A program made the translations under genes and the position numbers. Shown here one piece after another: positions 43,340-51,977 of a stretch of 64,000 nt of DNA. The notes below the pieces were generated by a model. That model ran no database searches. It saw nothing but the letters and a program-made list of their open reading frames with translations, and was not told where the DNA came from. The DNA is from Desulfurivibrio alkaliphilus AHT 2 (GTDB lineage: Bacteria > Desulfobacterota > Desulfobulbia > Desulfobulbales > Desulfurivibrionaceae), in the NCBI RefSeq assembly GCF_000092205.1, contig NC_014216.1:930001-994000 (forward strand). Reading direction: 5' to 3'. The first letter of the stretch is position 1; every line of letters starts with the position of its first letter.

Positions 43340-45214
43340 TCAAACCAACCTCGGCAGGACAATATGGAAGGTGGTCCCCTCCCCTGGCTTGCTGCTGGCG
43401 GTCAATTCTCCCTGGTGACTCTCCACAATCTTCTTACAGATCGCCAGCCCCATGCCGGTGCCCTGGTATTGTCCCCTTACATGCAGGCGCTGGAATGGGC
43501 GGAAAATGCGATCCAAATATTTTACATCAAAGCCGATACCGTTGTCGCTGACCATGATCTCCAATTGTTGAGCATCGCTTTTGCCCACGCTTACCTTTAC
43601 CACCGGCAGGCTATCCTGAGCTTGAAATTTCAGGGCATTGCCGATGAGATTCAAAAAAAGCCGGTGGATCTGGCCGCGATCGGCCTTTATGGTCGGCAGG
43701 TCTGCCACTTCCACCCTCCCGTCGTGCTCCCGGATCCTTTGCCCCAGGTCGCTCAGCACCTCGGTTAAAACCTCGTTGAGATCCACCGGAATCATTGTTT
43801 GCTCCCGGGTAGTCACCCGGGAGTAGTTGAGGAGGTCCTCAATGAGCTGGCGCATGCGAATGGCCGCCCCCTGGATTCGTTCCAGGTAATCGCGACCCCG
43901 CTGGTCAAGCTGGTCGGCATGCTTGAGCAATAAACGATCACCGAAGGAGACGATGGTGCGCAGGGGTTCTTGCAGGTCATGGGAGGCAATGTGGGCAAAA
44001 TCCTGCAGTTCTTTGTTGCTGCGTTCCAGTTTAAGGGCATAGGCCGCCGCCGACTGCCGAATTTCCAGCAATTCGGTGATGTCGGTAATGAAGGCAAAAG
44101 AGCCGATCAGGCGATTATGCTCATCCAGCAGCGAGGTGGCATGGAAACGGGCATGCACCTCGTGGCCGTCCTTGGCGTTCAGAGTTACGTGATAGGCCCG
44201 GTTCGTGGTAGCTTCGCGACGGTTGAACTGTTCTCTAAAAATCTCGACGTTCTTGCCCCGGGCAAACTCATGGGGGTAGCGGCCCAGCATATCCTGGTGG
44301 CTATAACCCAGCATGTTCTGAAGGGCTTCGTTGACCATCACCGTCCGCCCTTCGGCATCAAGCTCCCAGTAGCCTTCGGCGGCGGTGTTGATGATGGTGT
44401 GATAGCGCTGCATCTGTCGGCTGAGATTGGCGGTGCGCTGGGCAATTATATTGTCCTGTTCTTCGACCAGCTCTTGCCTGGTCCGCCACAGCCCCTGCAA
44501 ACGGGTCAGCAGGCTGTAGACCACCCCGCTGACCAGCAGTAAAGCCAGGGCATGAATGGCCAGCATCCAGTTGATCTGGGAGGAGATCATGGCCAGATGG
44601 GGGGAGGCGGGAAAAGTCAGGCTGATCCCCCCACGCAGGTCTCCTTCGGCATAACCGTAGGCGGCATGACAGCGCAGGCAGGCCGGTTCGACGTAAAGCG
44701 GCGACAAGTAGCGATAAACCTCGCCTTCGGGGATGTCCAACAAGGCAAAACGGCTGCTTTCGTCTCCCAGGAGCAGGTCGCCCAGCACTTTTTGCTCCCA
44801 TTCATCAGGGGAGTTGACCGGATTGACCGGGTTGGAGCTGGTCAGGTGCAGCACCAAACCTTTCTGGCGTTTGGTGATCTCGGCAATCTGCCGGGTCATG
44901 TAAGCTGGATTTATTTTGGTCAGTTCAAGACCGTCGAGGGTTACCAGGTCGCGGTTTGCCACTTCCAGGTAGGGGTTGGGCGGGGTGGTCTCACTAACCA
45001 GCACGTAAACGCCGCCGTGTTCGGCGTTCCAGAGTCTGGCATCGTTTATAAGTCGCACCATGCCCTGGGCGTAGTAGGCAGCCATCTCATGGGCATTGTT
45101 GCGCAGGTTCCAGTAGTTAGCGACAATGGAAATTATGGTCAGACAAAGCAGAAACAAAAGGGGCAGTAAACGGAAGTGTTTACTGCCCAGAAATTTTTCA
45201 AAGGTATCGGCCAT
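43340..45214 (-). CDS. Membrane sensor histidine kinase with periplasmic c-haem (DUF3365/Tll0287-like) domain
   Basis: The 624-aa product has TM1 (about 16-34), a periplasmic domain with one haem-attachment motif CLRCH (C179-H183), TM2 (about 216-236), a PAS domain (about 268-380), a HisKA domain with His412 in HIASHDLQEPLRTI, and an HATPase domain with N and G boxes (LIGNALKFQ, DNGIGFD, GTGMGLAI). The DUF3365-like domain with c-haem suggests redox, gas or haem-state sensing. No response regulator is adjacent, so it is an orphan kinase. Its N-terminal ribosome site is weak. Confidence 0.9.
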   Translation of the reverse strand: MADTFEKFLGSKHFRLLPLLFLLCLTIISIVANYWNLRNNAHEMAAYYAQGMVRLINDARLWNAEHGGVYVLVSETTPPNPYLEVANRDLVTLDGLELTKINPAYMTRQIAEITKRQKGLVLHLTSSNPVNPVNSPDEWEQKVLGDLLLGDESSRFALLDIPEGEVYRYLSPLYVEPACLRCHAAYGYAEGDLRGGISLTFPASPHLAMISSQINWMLAIHALALLLVSGVVYSLLTRLQGLWRTRQELVEEQDNIIAQRTANLSRQMQRYHTIINTAAEGYWELDAEGRTVMVNEALQNMLGYSHQDMLGRYPHEFARGKNVEIFREQFNRREATTNRAYHVTLNAKDGHEVHARFHATSLLDEHNRLIGSFAFITDITELLEIRQSAAAYALKLERSNKELQDFAHIASHDLQEPLRTIVSFGDRLLLKHADQLDQRGRDYLERIQGAAIRMRQLIEDLLNYSRVTTREQTMIPVDLNEVLTEVLSDLGQRIREHDGRVEVADLPTIKADRGQIHRLFLNLIGNALKFQAQDSLPVVKVSVGKSDAQQLEIMVSDNGIGFDVKYLDRIFRPFQRLHVRGQYQGTGMGLAICKKIVESHQGELTASSKPGEGTTFHIVLPRLV

Positions 45215-45298
45215 GCAGGACCCGAAGCTCCCCTCTCCAGTGAAAAAACAAAGCTTCTAAAAAGTTCATTTTACTCTAGAAAAGAGAGTTGGGCAAGA

Positions 45299-45892
45299 TC
45301 AGGGGGTATTTTGCAAATCTGCGATCATTTCCGCCACCAGGCGACCATTGGGAGCGTAGGCCACTGGGTTGAGTTCAACAAGTTCCGACCAAATTTCTTT
45401 GGCCCCGGCCTGGTCGTCAAAATCATGCAGCAGCACCACCCCCAAGTTAAAGCGGGCCGTTTCATGCCGCGGGTCGATCTCAATGGCCTGTCGGAATGAG
45501 GTAACGGCCAACTCCGGTTGCCCGTTACGGCGATACATCACCCCAAGGTCCGTTACCACGTCGGCATCATCCGGTCGCAACTCCAGAGAGCGGCTGTAAG
45601 CTTCAATGGCCTGTTCATAACGGTCGGTGTCGAAGTAGAGGTGCCCCAACTGGGTCCAGGCCTGCACATTTTCAGGGTTTTCCGCCACCGCCTGCTCCAG
45701 GCTGGACAACACCCGTTGTTGCTCTGGACTCAAACCTTGCGGGTGATGGGCCAGGGAGGGAGCCATGGCCGGCATTTTATAAATACTGAAGCCGATCCCG
45801 CCCAAAAAACCGATAACCAGGCAGGCAAAAGCGGTGAAGAACATTTTGTCCCGTCTGACCATTTTAGCGGTGGGTTTCTCCGGTTCGAACAT
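45299..45892 (-). CDS. Membrane-anchored TPR protein (NrfG/CcmI-like)
   Basis: The 197-aa product has an N-terminal TM helix (residues 19-37) and four tetratricopeptide repeats (about 62-180), for example AWTQLGHLYFDTDRYEQAIE and ARFNLGVVLLHDFDDQA. The layout resembles the TPR domain of CcmI/NrfG cytochrome c assembly factors, but general scaffold roles are possible. AAGGAG precedes ATG 45892. Transcribed before the sensor kinase with 84 bp between. Confidence 0.8.
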   Translation of the reverse strand: MFEPEKPTAKMVRRDKMFFTAFACLVIGFLGGIGFSIYKMPAMAPSLAHHPQGLSPEQQRVLSSLEQAVAENPENVQAWTQLGHLYFDTDRYEQAIEAYSRSLELRPDDADVVTDLGVMYRRNGQPELAVTSFRQAIEIDPRHETARFNLGVVLLHDFDDQAGAKEIWSELVELNPVAYAPNGRLVAEMIADLQNTP

Positions 45893-46058
45893 CTTGCATT
45901 ATCTCCTTGTTCTTGGTGTCGCTCCAGTTATAATCCTGGTAATCGTGCGAACGATTACAGCCCATTAAAGCAACAAGGTTACTGTCTTGGAGCACGCTTG
46001 CAAATCCAGATGGCCAGCCCCGAGCAGCCCTTACTTCGACCACAGAGGCCTTACTATA

Positions 46059-46937
46059 ATGGAAAGAGACAGCCAAGACCACGGTTTGTTCAAAAATCCC
46101 GACCTGCACCGTAGCCTGCGCAGCTTTCTTGATGAAGACCTGGGCCGGGGAGACATCACCGGTGAGGCTATTTTCGACCGCAAATCAAGCGGTACAGCCG
46201 TTTTTATCGCCAAGGAGGCAATGGTGCTGGCCGGGGTGGAGCAGCTGGCGCCCCTGATCTTTCAAATGGTCAACCGGGAAACCTCCTGCCACCCCACCGC
46301 CGATGGCCGCCGGGTTGAGGCGGGCGAGGTCATTTTTAAAGTAAGCGGGCCCATGCGGGATCTGCTGGCGGCCGAGCGGCTGGCCTTGAATCTTTGCCAG
46401 CGGCTGAGCGGCATTGCCACTTATACCGCCGATTTTGTCGCCGCCGTGGCGGGTTATCCGGCAAAGATCATGGATACCCGCAAAACCACCCCCGGCCTGC
46501 GGCTGCTGGAGCGCTACGCCGTACGGGCAGGCGGCGGGGTCAATCACCGCTTCAACCTTAACGACGGAATTTTGATTAAGGACAACCATATCGCCGCCGC
46601 CGGTTCCATTGCCCGGGCAGTGGCCCGGGTACGGGAATATAACGGCCCGGACCTGGCGGTGGAAGTGGAGTGCGAGACCCTGGCCCAGGTGGAAGAGGCC
46701 ATGGCGGTGGGAGTGGAGATCATCATGCTGGACAACATGAGCCCGGCCCTGATGACCCGGGCGGTCAGCATGATCGGCAAGCAGGCGATCACGGAAGCCT
46801 CGGGCGGGGTAAGCCTGGCCAACGTCCGGGAAATTGCCGCCTGCGGGGTGGACCGGATCTCCATCGGGGCCCTGACCCACTCCGCCCCGGCCAAAGACAT
46901 CAGCATGGAAATGGTAAACACCGGAAATCCTGCTTGA
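46059..46937 (+). CDS. nadC: Nicotinate-nucleotide pyrophosphorylase (carboxylating)
   Basis: NadC converts quinolinate and PRPP to nicotinate mononucleotide in NAD synthesis. The 292-aa product has LDEDLGRGDITGEAIF, AERLALNLCQRLSGIAT, DTRKTTPGLRLLERYAV, GGGVNHRFNLNDGILIKDNH and VEVECETLAQ. The C-terminus ITEASGGVSLANVREIAACGVD...IGALTHS is complete. ATG 46059 is preferred over a start 24 codons earlier. NaMN is also the CobT substrate. Confidence 0.96.
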   Translation: MERDSQDHGLFKNPDLHRSLRSFLDEDLGRGDITGEAIFDRKSSGTAVFIAKEAMVLAGVEQLAPLIFQMVNRETSCHPTADGRRVEAGEVIFKVSGPMRDLLAAERLALNLCQRLSGIATYTADFVAAVAGYPAKIMDTRKTTPGLRLLERYAVRAGGGVNHRFNLNDGILIKDNHIAAAGSIARAVARVREYNGPDLAVEVECETLAQVEEAMAVGVEIIMLDNMSPALMTRAVSMIGKQAITEASGGVSLANVREIAACGVDRISIGALTHSAPAKDISMEMVNTGNPA

Positions 46938-47028
46938 CGATCAGCCGCTGCACCTGTACATAACGGTCACGAAAAGGCCCCGGAGCAACAAAGGTAACGA
47001 CTTACAAACAAGATATGAAGCGTTGATT

Positions 47029-47259
47029 ATGAAAAAACATTGTGCCGACCTCTGTGGCAACTGCCAGCCGCCCAACCTGCCGGCGGAACTTTGTCAACAG
47101 CTCGAGCTTCGCCTGAAGCAGCAAAGCCGCGACAACCGCATCCTGTGCGCCGACGCTTTGGCCATTGCCAACGAGTTGCAGGTAACCGGCCGGGAGGTCG
47201 GCGCCATGGCCAATCATCTCAATATTCGCATCAGTCAGTGCCAGCTGGGCTGCTTTTAG
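47029..47259 (+). CDS. Cys-rich small protein upstream of fdhD
   Basis: The 76-aa product is not assigned to a named family. It has an N-terminal CADLCGNC (C-x3-C-x2-C), a middle helix-turn-helix-like part (ADALAIANELQVTGREVGAM) and a C-terminal CQLGCF. The six-Cys layout suggests metal or Fe-S binding and the middle suggests a small winged-helix. It ends 14 bp before fdhD on the same strand, so it may serve formate dehydrogenase maturation or control. TTG 47023 is an alternative start. Confidence 0.65.
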   Translation: MKKHCADLCGNCQPPNLPAELCQQLELRLKQQSRDNRILCADALAIANELQVTGREVGAMANHLNIRISQCQLGCF

Positions 47260-47273
47260 GCGGTAATGTGTAA

Positions 47274-48083
47274 ATGAACACCCATTACCAAACCCCGGTT
47301 ATCCGCATTACTGACGGTGTCGAAGAGGAGATTCTCGACACCATCGCCACCGAAGTGGCCTTCACCCTGCTGGTCAACGACCAGGTGCTGGTTTCCCTGC
47401 TCTGTTCGCCGGCGGAACTGGACGCCATGGCCGTGGGTTTTTTGCTCTCGGAAGGGATGATTCCCGACCGGGAGAGCCTGCTGGAGGTGGCGGTGGATGA
47501 GGATCTGGCCACGGTGCGGGTGCGGCTGAAAAACCTGCCCGCCGACTGGGACCAGCTTTTCCATCGCAAAACCATTACCTCCGGCTGCGGCCAGGGGGTA
47601 ACCTTCAGCGACTCCGCCACTCTGAGCCCCCTCAATCACCGCCGGGGGCCGATCCGCTTGAGCTGTGAGAAAATTTTTGAACTGCTGCGCCAGTTCGGCC
47701 GCAGCTCCGAGCTTTATCAACAAACCGGCGGGGTGCATAGCGCCGCCCTGGCCGATAACCGGCAACTGCTGCTCTTTGCCGAGGATATCGGCCGCCATAA
47801 CGCGGTGGACAAGCTGATCGGCAAGGCCTTCCTGGCGGGCATCGACCTCAGCGACAAACTGCTGCTCTCAAGCGGCCGGATCTCCGGCGAGATCATGACC
47901 AAGGTGATCCGCAACCAAATTCCGGTGCTGATCACCCGCACCGCCCCCACCTGCATGTCCATCACCCACGCGGAAAACCACGGCGTAACCATGATCGGCT
48001 TCGCCCGCGGCCGCCGCTTCAACATCTACACCCACCCCCTGGGCATCTTCCTGGACGACGTAAAAAGCCCCCCTGAAAGTTAA
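47274..48083 (+). CDS. fdhD: Formate dehydrogenase accessory sulfurtransferase
   Basis: FdhD passes sulfur from a cysteine desulfurase to the bis-MGD cofactor, which formate dehydrogenases need for activity. The 269-aa product has the family motifs PAELDAMAVGFLLSEGMI, FAEDIGRHNAVDKLIGKA, SSGRISGEIMTKV, TRTAPTCMSITHA and GFARGRRFNIY. The E. coli CxxC motif (CGVCG) appears as SGCGQG, with a single Cys, a version seen in short anaerobe homologues. It converges on the mvhD-hdrA-fdhA operon, whose FdhA is the likely client. Confidence 0.93.
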   Translation: MNTHYQTPVIRITDGVEEEILDTIATEVAFTLLVNDQVLVSLLCSPAELDAMAVGFLLSEGMIPDRESLLEVAVDEDLATVRVRLKNLPADWDQLFHRKTITSGCGQGVTFSDSATLSPLNHRRGPIRLSCEKIFELLRQFGRSSELYQQTGGVHSAALADNRQLLLFAEDIGRHNAVDKLIGKAFLAGIDLSDKLLLSSGRISGEIMTKVIRNQIPVLITRTAPTCMSITHAENHGVTMIGFARGRRFNIYTHPLGIFLDDVKSPPES

Positions 48084-48128
48084 ACAGCCCGCTGGAAAAA
48101 CCATTTCCGGCTTCCCCAACGGGCTGTT
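48083..48128. repeat. Hairpin element, copy 2, after fdhD
   Basis: AACAGCCCG (48083-48091) pairs with CGGGCTGTT (48120-48128), extended by three more pairs after a mismatch; the loop holds GGAAAAACCATTTCCGG. It begins at the fdhD stop and may stop its transcription. The stem and loop resemble the hairpin at 29182-29232. Confidence 0.55.
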
Positions 48129-48152
48129 CAAGTAATATAAGGATAAAAAGGC

Positions 48153-48261
48153 CGTAAGCGTTCAGCAGTGCCGCAGGTTCGGGCAAGCAGTCCGGCGCCG
48201 CGTACATCAGTACGCAAGCCGGGCTGATCGCCCGAAGATGCGGTGCTGCTGGACGCTTACG
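48153..48261. repeat. 109-bp palindromic repeat, copy 1
   Basis: The arms CGTAAGCG...CGCTTACG enclose a nearly continuous imperfect palindrome with a central GCGTAC-ATCA-GTACGC hairpin. The core GTTCGGGCAAGC/GATCGCCCGAAG matches the element at 62718-62827 and the half copy at 38770. It lies between convergent fdhD and mvhD, overlapping the last codons of mvhD by five bases, and may act as a two-way terminator. Confidence 0.8.
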
Positions 48262-48856
48262 AAGAGATGGTCAGTGATTTGGCCATCTTGTCGGCAAAGA
48301 TGCCGTCGATGTGTTCCTTGGTGAACACCCCCTCCTTGCGCACCGCCTTGGTGGCGTTGCCCAGGGCCATGCGCACCTTGCGGTCTTCCACCATTTTTTG
48401 TGCGGTGGCCAGCCGTTGCTGCACCTCTTCCCGGCTCAAGCCTTCCGCCTGGCCCATGGGGCCAAGCTCCCGCGTGTCGGCGGTGAAATCGGTGATCAGG
48501 CGGACAAAGCGGGGCGCTTCCGCCGCCGAGGCCCACTGCAGGTCGAACCGTTCAGGCTTGATCCCCACCTCGCTCAAGATTTTCTTGATCACAAAACTGA
48601 TCCCCATGGCGTCGTAATTACCAACCTGGTAATGACATTCACCGAGTTGTCAGCCGCCGGTGAAGATGCCGTCGGCACCCTCGGCAAAACCCCGGAAGAC
48701 AAAGGCCGGGTCCAGGCGGCCGGTACACATGATCCGGATGGTCCGCAGGTTGGGGGGATACTGGTAACGGGAAACCCCGGCACTGTCGGCCGCCGCGTAG
48801 CAGCACCAGTTACAGAGAAACCCTAAGATCCGCGGGTTGAATTGGTCGTTGGCCAT
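48257..48856 (-). CDS. mvhD: MvhD/VhuD-type iron-sulfur electron-transfer subunit, selenoprotein
   Basis: MvhD carries a [2Fe-2S] cluster linking hydrogenase or formate dehydrogenase to HdrA. Reading through the in-frame TGA at 48652-48650 as selenocysteine gives 199 aa: N-terminal LGFLCNWCCYAAADSAG, then RIMCTGRLDPAFVFRGF, then FTGG-U69-QLGECHY, the place of a conserved Cys in the family. Sec at this site is known in VhuD of methanogens. A bSECIS-like hairpin follows 16 bases after the TGA. The two halves would otherwise be a truncated gene and an orphan frame. Last gene of the operon, 13 bp after hdrA. Confidence 0.9.
48617..48633 (-). promoter_or_regulatory. bSECIS-like hairpin of mvhD
   Basis: Sixteen bases after the TGA, ATTACC pairs with GGTAAT across the loop AGGTT on the minus strand. 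The apical GGU fits the SelB-binding loop of bacterial SECIS elements. A lower stem may extend it. Confidence 0.7.
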
Positions 48857-48869
48857 GGCTCTTTACTCC

Positions 48870-51800
48870 TTAGTTGTCGCCGAAGGCTTTGATCTGGGCG
48901 CTGATCTGCTCGTCGGTGAAGCCGCCCATGGAGATGGCGAACACCGGGCAGTGGGATGCGCAGATGCCGCAGCCTTTGCAGGAGGCGGTAATGGTTTCCG
49001 CCTTGCGCTTGTTGTTGTCATCCTTGTAAATCCTGATGGCCTGGTAGGGGCAAAGCGACTCGCAGAGCCCGCAGCCGATGCAGCCATCTTTGTCCACCGT
49101 GGAGACGGTGGGTTCCACGGTGACCAGTCCTTTATACAGGGGAATAGCCGCCTTGGCCGCCGCCGCCTGGGCCTGGGCCACGATTTCATCGTAAGGCTTG
49201 GGGGCGTGGGCCAGGCCGCAGACGTAAACCCCGGAAACCGGCAGTTCCACCGGCCGCAGCTTGACGTGGGCCTCGAGGAAGAACTGATCCTCGTTGACCG
49301 GCACCTTGAGCAACCGGCTCAACTCGATACTGCCCTCGGCCACGATCCCGGTGCTCAGCACCAGCAGGTCGGGGCTGAGGCTGACCTCATCGCGGAGGAT
49401 GGGGTCGTAAAAGGTGACCTTGGGGGCACCCCGGCCGCCGGCGGTGATTTTGGGCTTGTCGCCGGCCAGGCTGTAGGGAATAAACAGCACTCCCAGCTCC
49501 CGGGCCCGGCGGTAGGCGTCCTCGGCGTAACCGTAGGTCCGCAGATCGCGGTAGAGCACCACCACCTGGGACTCCGGGTTAAGCTCCTTGATTTTCAGGG
49601 CATTTTTTACTGCTTCATTACAGCAGTTCTTGCTGCAGTAGCCCAGGTCGTCGCCCCGGCTGCCGGCGCATTGGATCATCACCACCGAGTCCGGCGCCCG
49701 GTTCTTGGCCTTGCCGGCCAGCCGCCGCTCCAACTCGCTCTGGGTGACCACCTTGGCCGAGTATTTAACCGGGCTGTCCAGCACCTTCTCCGGCCGGTGC
49801 TCACGGCCGCCGGTGGCCAGCACGATCACCCCGTGGTCGATGGTGGATTCCTTGGCGCTCTTGCCGCCGCCGCTTTTGACCACCGAGGAGTAGTTGCCCA
49901 CGTAACCGCCCACCTGGGCCAGTTCGCTGTTGGTCAACACCTCGATGTTTTTTTCCTTCTTGATCCGGCCGACCAGATCGGCCAGTACCTTGGCCGGCTC
50001 ATCGCCCTGCAGGGTATAAAAACTGTCGCGCAGGTGGCCACCCAGTTCCTTTTCCTTTTCCACCAGGGTGGTGGGAAAACCCTGCTCGGCCAGGTTCAGG
50101 GCGGCGGTCATCCCGGCCAGGCCGCCGCCCAGCACCAGGGCCTTCTTGGTAACCGGCACCGTCTGCTCGGGCAGGGGCTTGATGTGGCGGGCCTTGGCAA
50201 TCCCCATCCGCACCAGATCGCGGGATTTGTCGGTGGCCGCCTCGGGCTCGTTGGCATGGACCCAGGAACACTGGTCGCGGATATTAACCATTTCGATCAG
50301 GCAGCGGTTAAGGCCGGCGTCCTTCAAGGTCTCCTGGAAAAGCGGCTCGTGGGTCCGGGGCGAACAGGCGGCGATTACCACCCGGTTGAGGTCGTGCTCC
50401 TTGATTTTCTGCTTCAGCACTTCCTGGGCGTCCTGGGAACAGGCATAGAGGCTCTGGGCGTGATAGACCACACCATCCATCCCCTCCACGTACTGGTCGA
50501 CGTTGTTCACATCCACCACGCTGGAGATGTTGACCCCGCAATGGCAGACGAACACCCCGATTCTCACCTCGCCGTCGTCGGCCAGCTGCTGCTCTTCGGG
50601 GTAGGTCTTGACCACAAAACCCTTGCCCCGCTGAGCCTTGGTCAGGGCCGAAACAATGCCGGCGGCGGCGCTGGCCTGGGTAACACTCTCGGGGATATCC
50701 TTGGGCCCCTGGAAGGCGCCGGCCACCACCACCCCTTCCCTGCTGGTCAGCAGCGGGGTGAAGGTGTCGGTTTGGCAGAACTTGTAATCGTTGAGCTTGA
50801 GGTCGGCGATGTCGGCCAGCTTTTCGGCATCGGCCGGTGAATCCAGGCCCACCGACAGCACCACCATGTCGTAGGCTTCAAAGAAGTGGCTGCCGTCCAT
50901 GGTGGCGTAGGTCAGTTTCAACTGCCGCTCCCAGGGCATCACATCGGCCACCCTGGCCCTGACGAACTTGATCCCCATGCTCTCGGCCCGGGCCCGGGCG
51001 GCATCAAAGCCCTTGCCCTGGGTCCGCAGATCCATGTAGTAGATGGTGATCTCCAGCTCGGGCTCGTGCTCCTTGGCCACCATTGCTTCTTTAATGGCAT
51101 ACATGCAGCAGACCGACGAGCAGTAACCGTTGTCGCAGCCCAGGTCACGGGAGCCCACGCACTGGATAAAGGCCAGTTTTTTGGGATGCTTACGGTCTGA
51201 AAGCCGCAGCAGTTCGCCCTCGAAGGGGCCCGAGGCGCAGAGCAGCCGTTCAAACTCCAGGCTGGTGACCACGTCGGGGTGCTTGCCGTAACTGTACTTT
51301 TCCAGCACACTGTCGGGCACCCGGCCGAAACCGGGGGCCATCACCACCGCCCCCACCTGCAGCGAAAGCTCTTCCGGCTGCTGGTCGAAATCAATGGCCT
51401 TGGTCTGGCAGACCGGCACGCAAATCTTGCAGGTACCGTGCTGCAGGTGCAGACAGGCCTTGGGGTCGATGAAGTAAGTGGCCGGCACCGCCTGGGGATA
51501 GTCGATGTGGATGGGCCGGGTTACCGCCAGGCCCTCGTTGTAGCCATCCACCAGGTGGCGGGGGCAGTACTGGGTACACATCCCGCAGGCCGTGCACTTA
51601 TCGGCATCGATATAGCGCGGGCGCACTTGCAACTTGGCGGTAAAGGCGCCCGGTTTGCCGGAAAGGGCCAGAAAATCAGTATTGCTCAGAATCTCGATAT
51701 TGGGAGACCGACCGGCCTCCACCAGCTTTGGCGCGAGTATTCAGATGGAGCAATCGTTGGTGGGAAAGGTCTTGTCCAGCTGGGCCATGGCCCCACCGAT

Positions 51801-51929
51801 GGCCGCACCCTTTTCCACCAGGTAAACGTAATAACCCAGTTCGGTCAGGTCCAGGGCCGCCTGCACCCCGGCCACCCCGCCGCCTACCACCAGCACGGCT
51901 CCGGATTTTTTCTCTTTTGCTTTACCCAT
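48870..51929 (-). CDS. hdrA: Tandem HdrA-type flavoprotein with C-terminal ferredoxin domain, selenoprotein
   Basis: HdrA is the FAD subunit that bifurcates or confurcates electrons in Hdr complexes. Reading the TGA at 51743-51741 as Sec gives 1019 aa. Module 1 has FAD site [14 protein letters not shown], then FPTNDCSI-U63[10 protein letters not shown], two [4Fe-4S] motifs ([19 protein letters not shown]) and QCVGSRDL...YCSSVCC. A linker with FVCHCGVNI follows. Module 2 has [17 protein letters not shown] and QCAGSRGDD...YCSKNCC but lacks the internal ferredoxin. Two [4Fe-4S] motifs end the chain ([22 protein letters not shown]). ATG 51929 has GGAG upstream; 13 bp from mvhD, 48 bp from fdhA. 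Electron acceptor unknown: no HdrBC in the window. Confidence 0.9.
51703..51720 (-). promoter_or_regulatory. bSECIS-like hairpin of hdrA
   Basis: Twenty bases after the TGA, GGAGGCC pairs with GGTCTCC (one G-U) around a GGTC loop. The loop keeps the apical GGU of bacterial SECIS elements; the spacing is longer than in fdhA. Confidence 0.6.
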
Positions 51930-51977
51930 TTCTATCTCCACTGGTTAAGAAAATCATCAAACTCCCCGCAAGGGGGA

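Noticed and set aside
48837-50840. Long plus-strand frame opposite hdrA
   Set aside because: Shadow of the HdrA coding strand; no recognisable motifs and biased composition.
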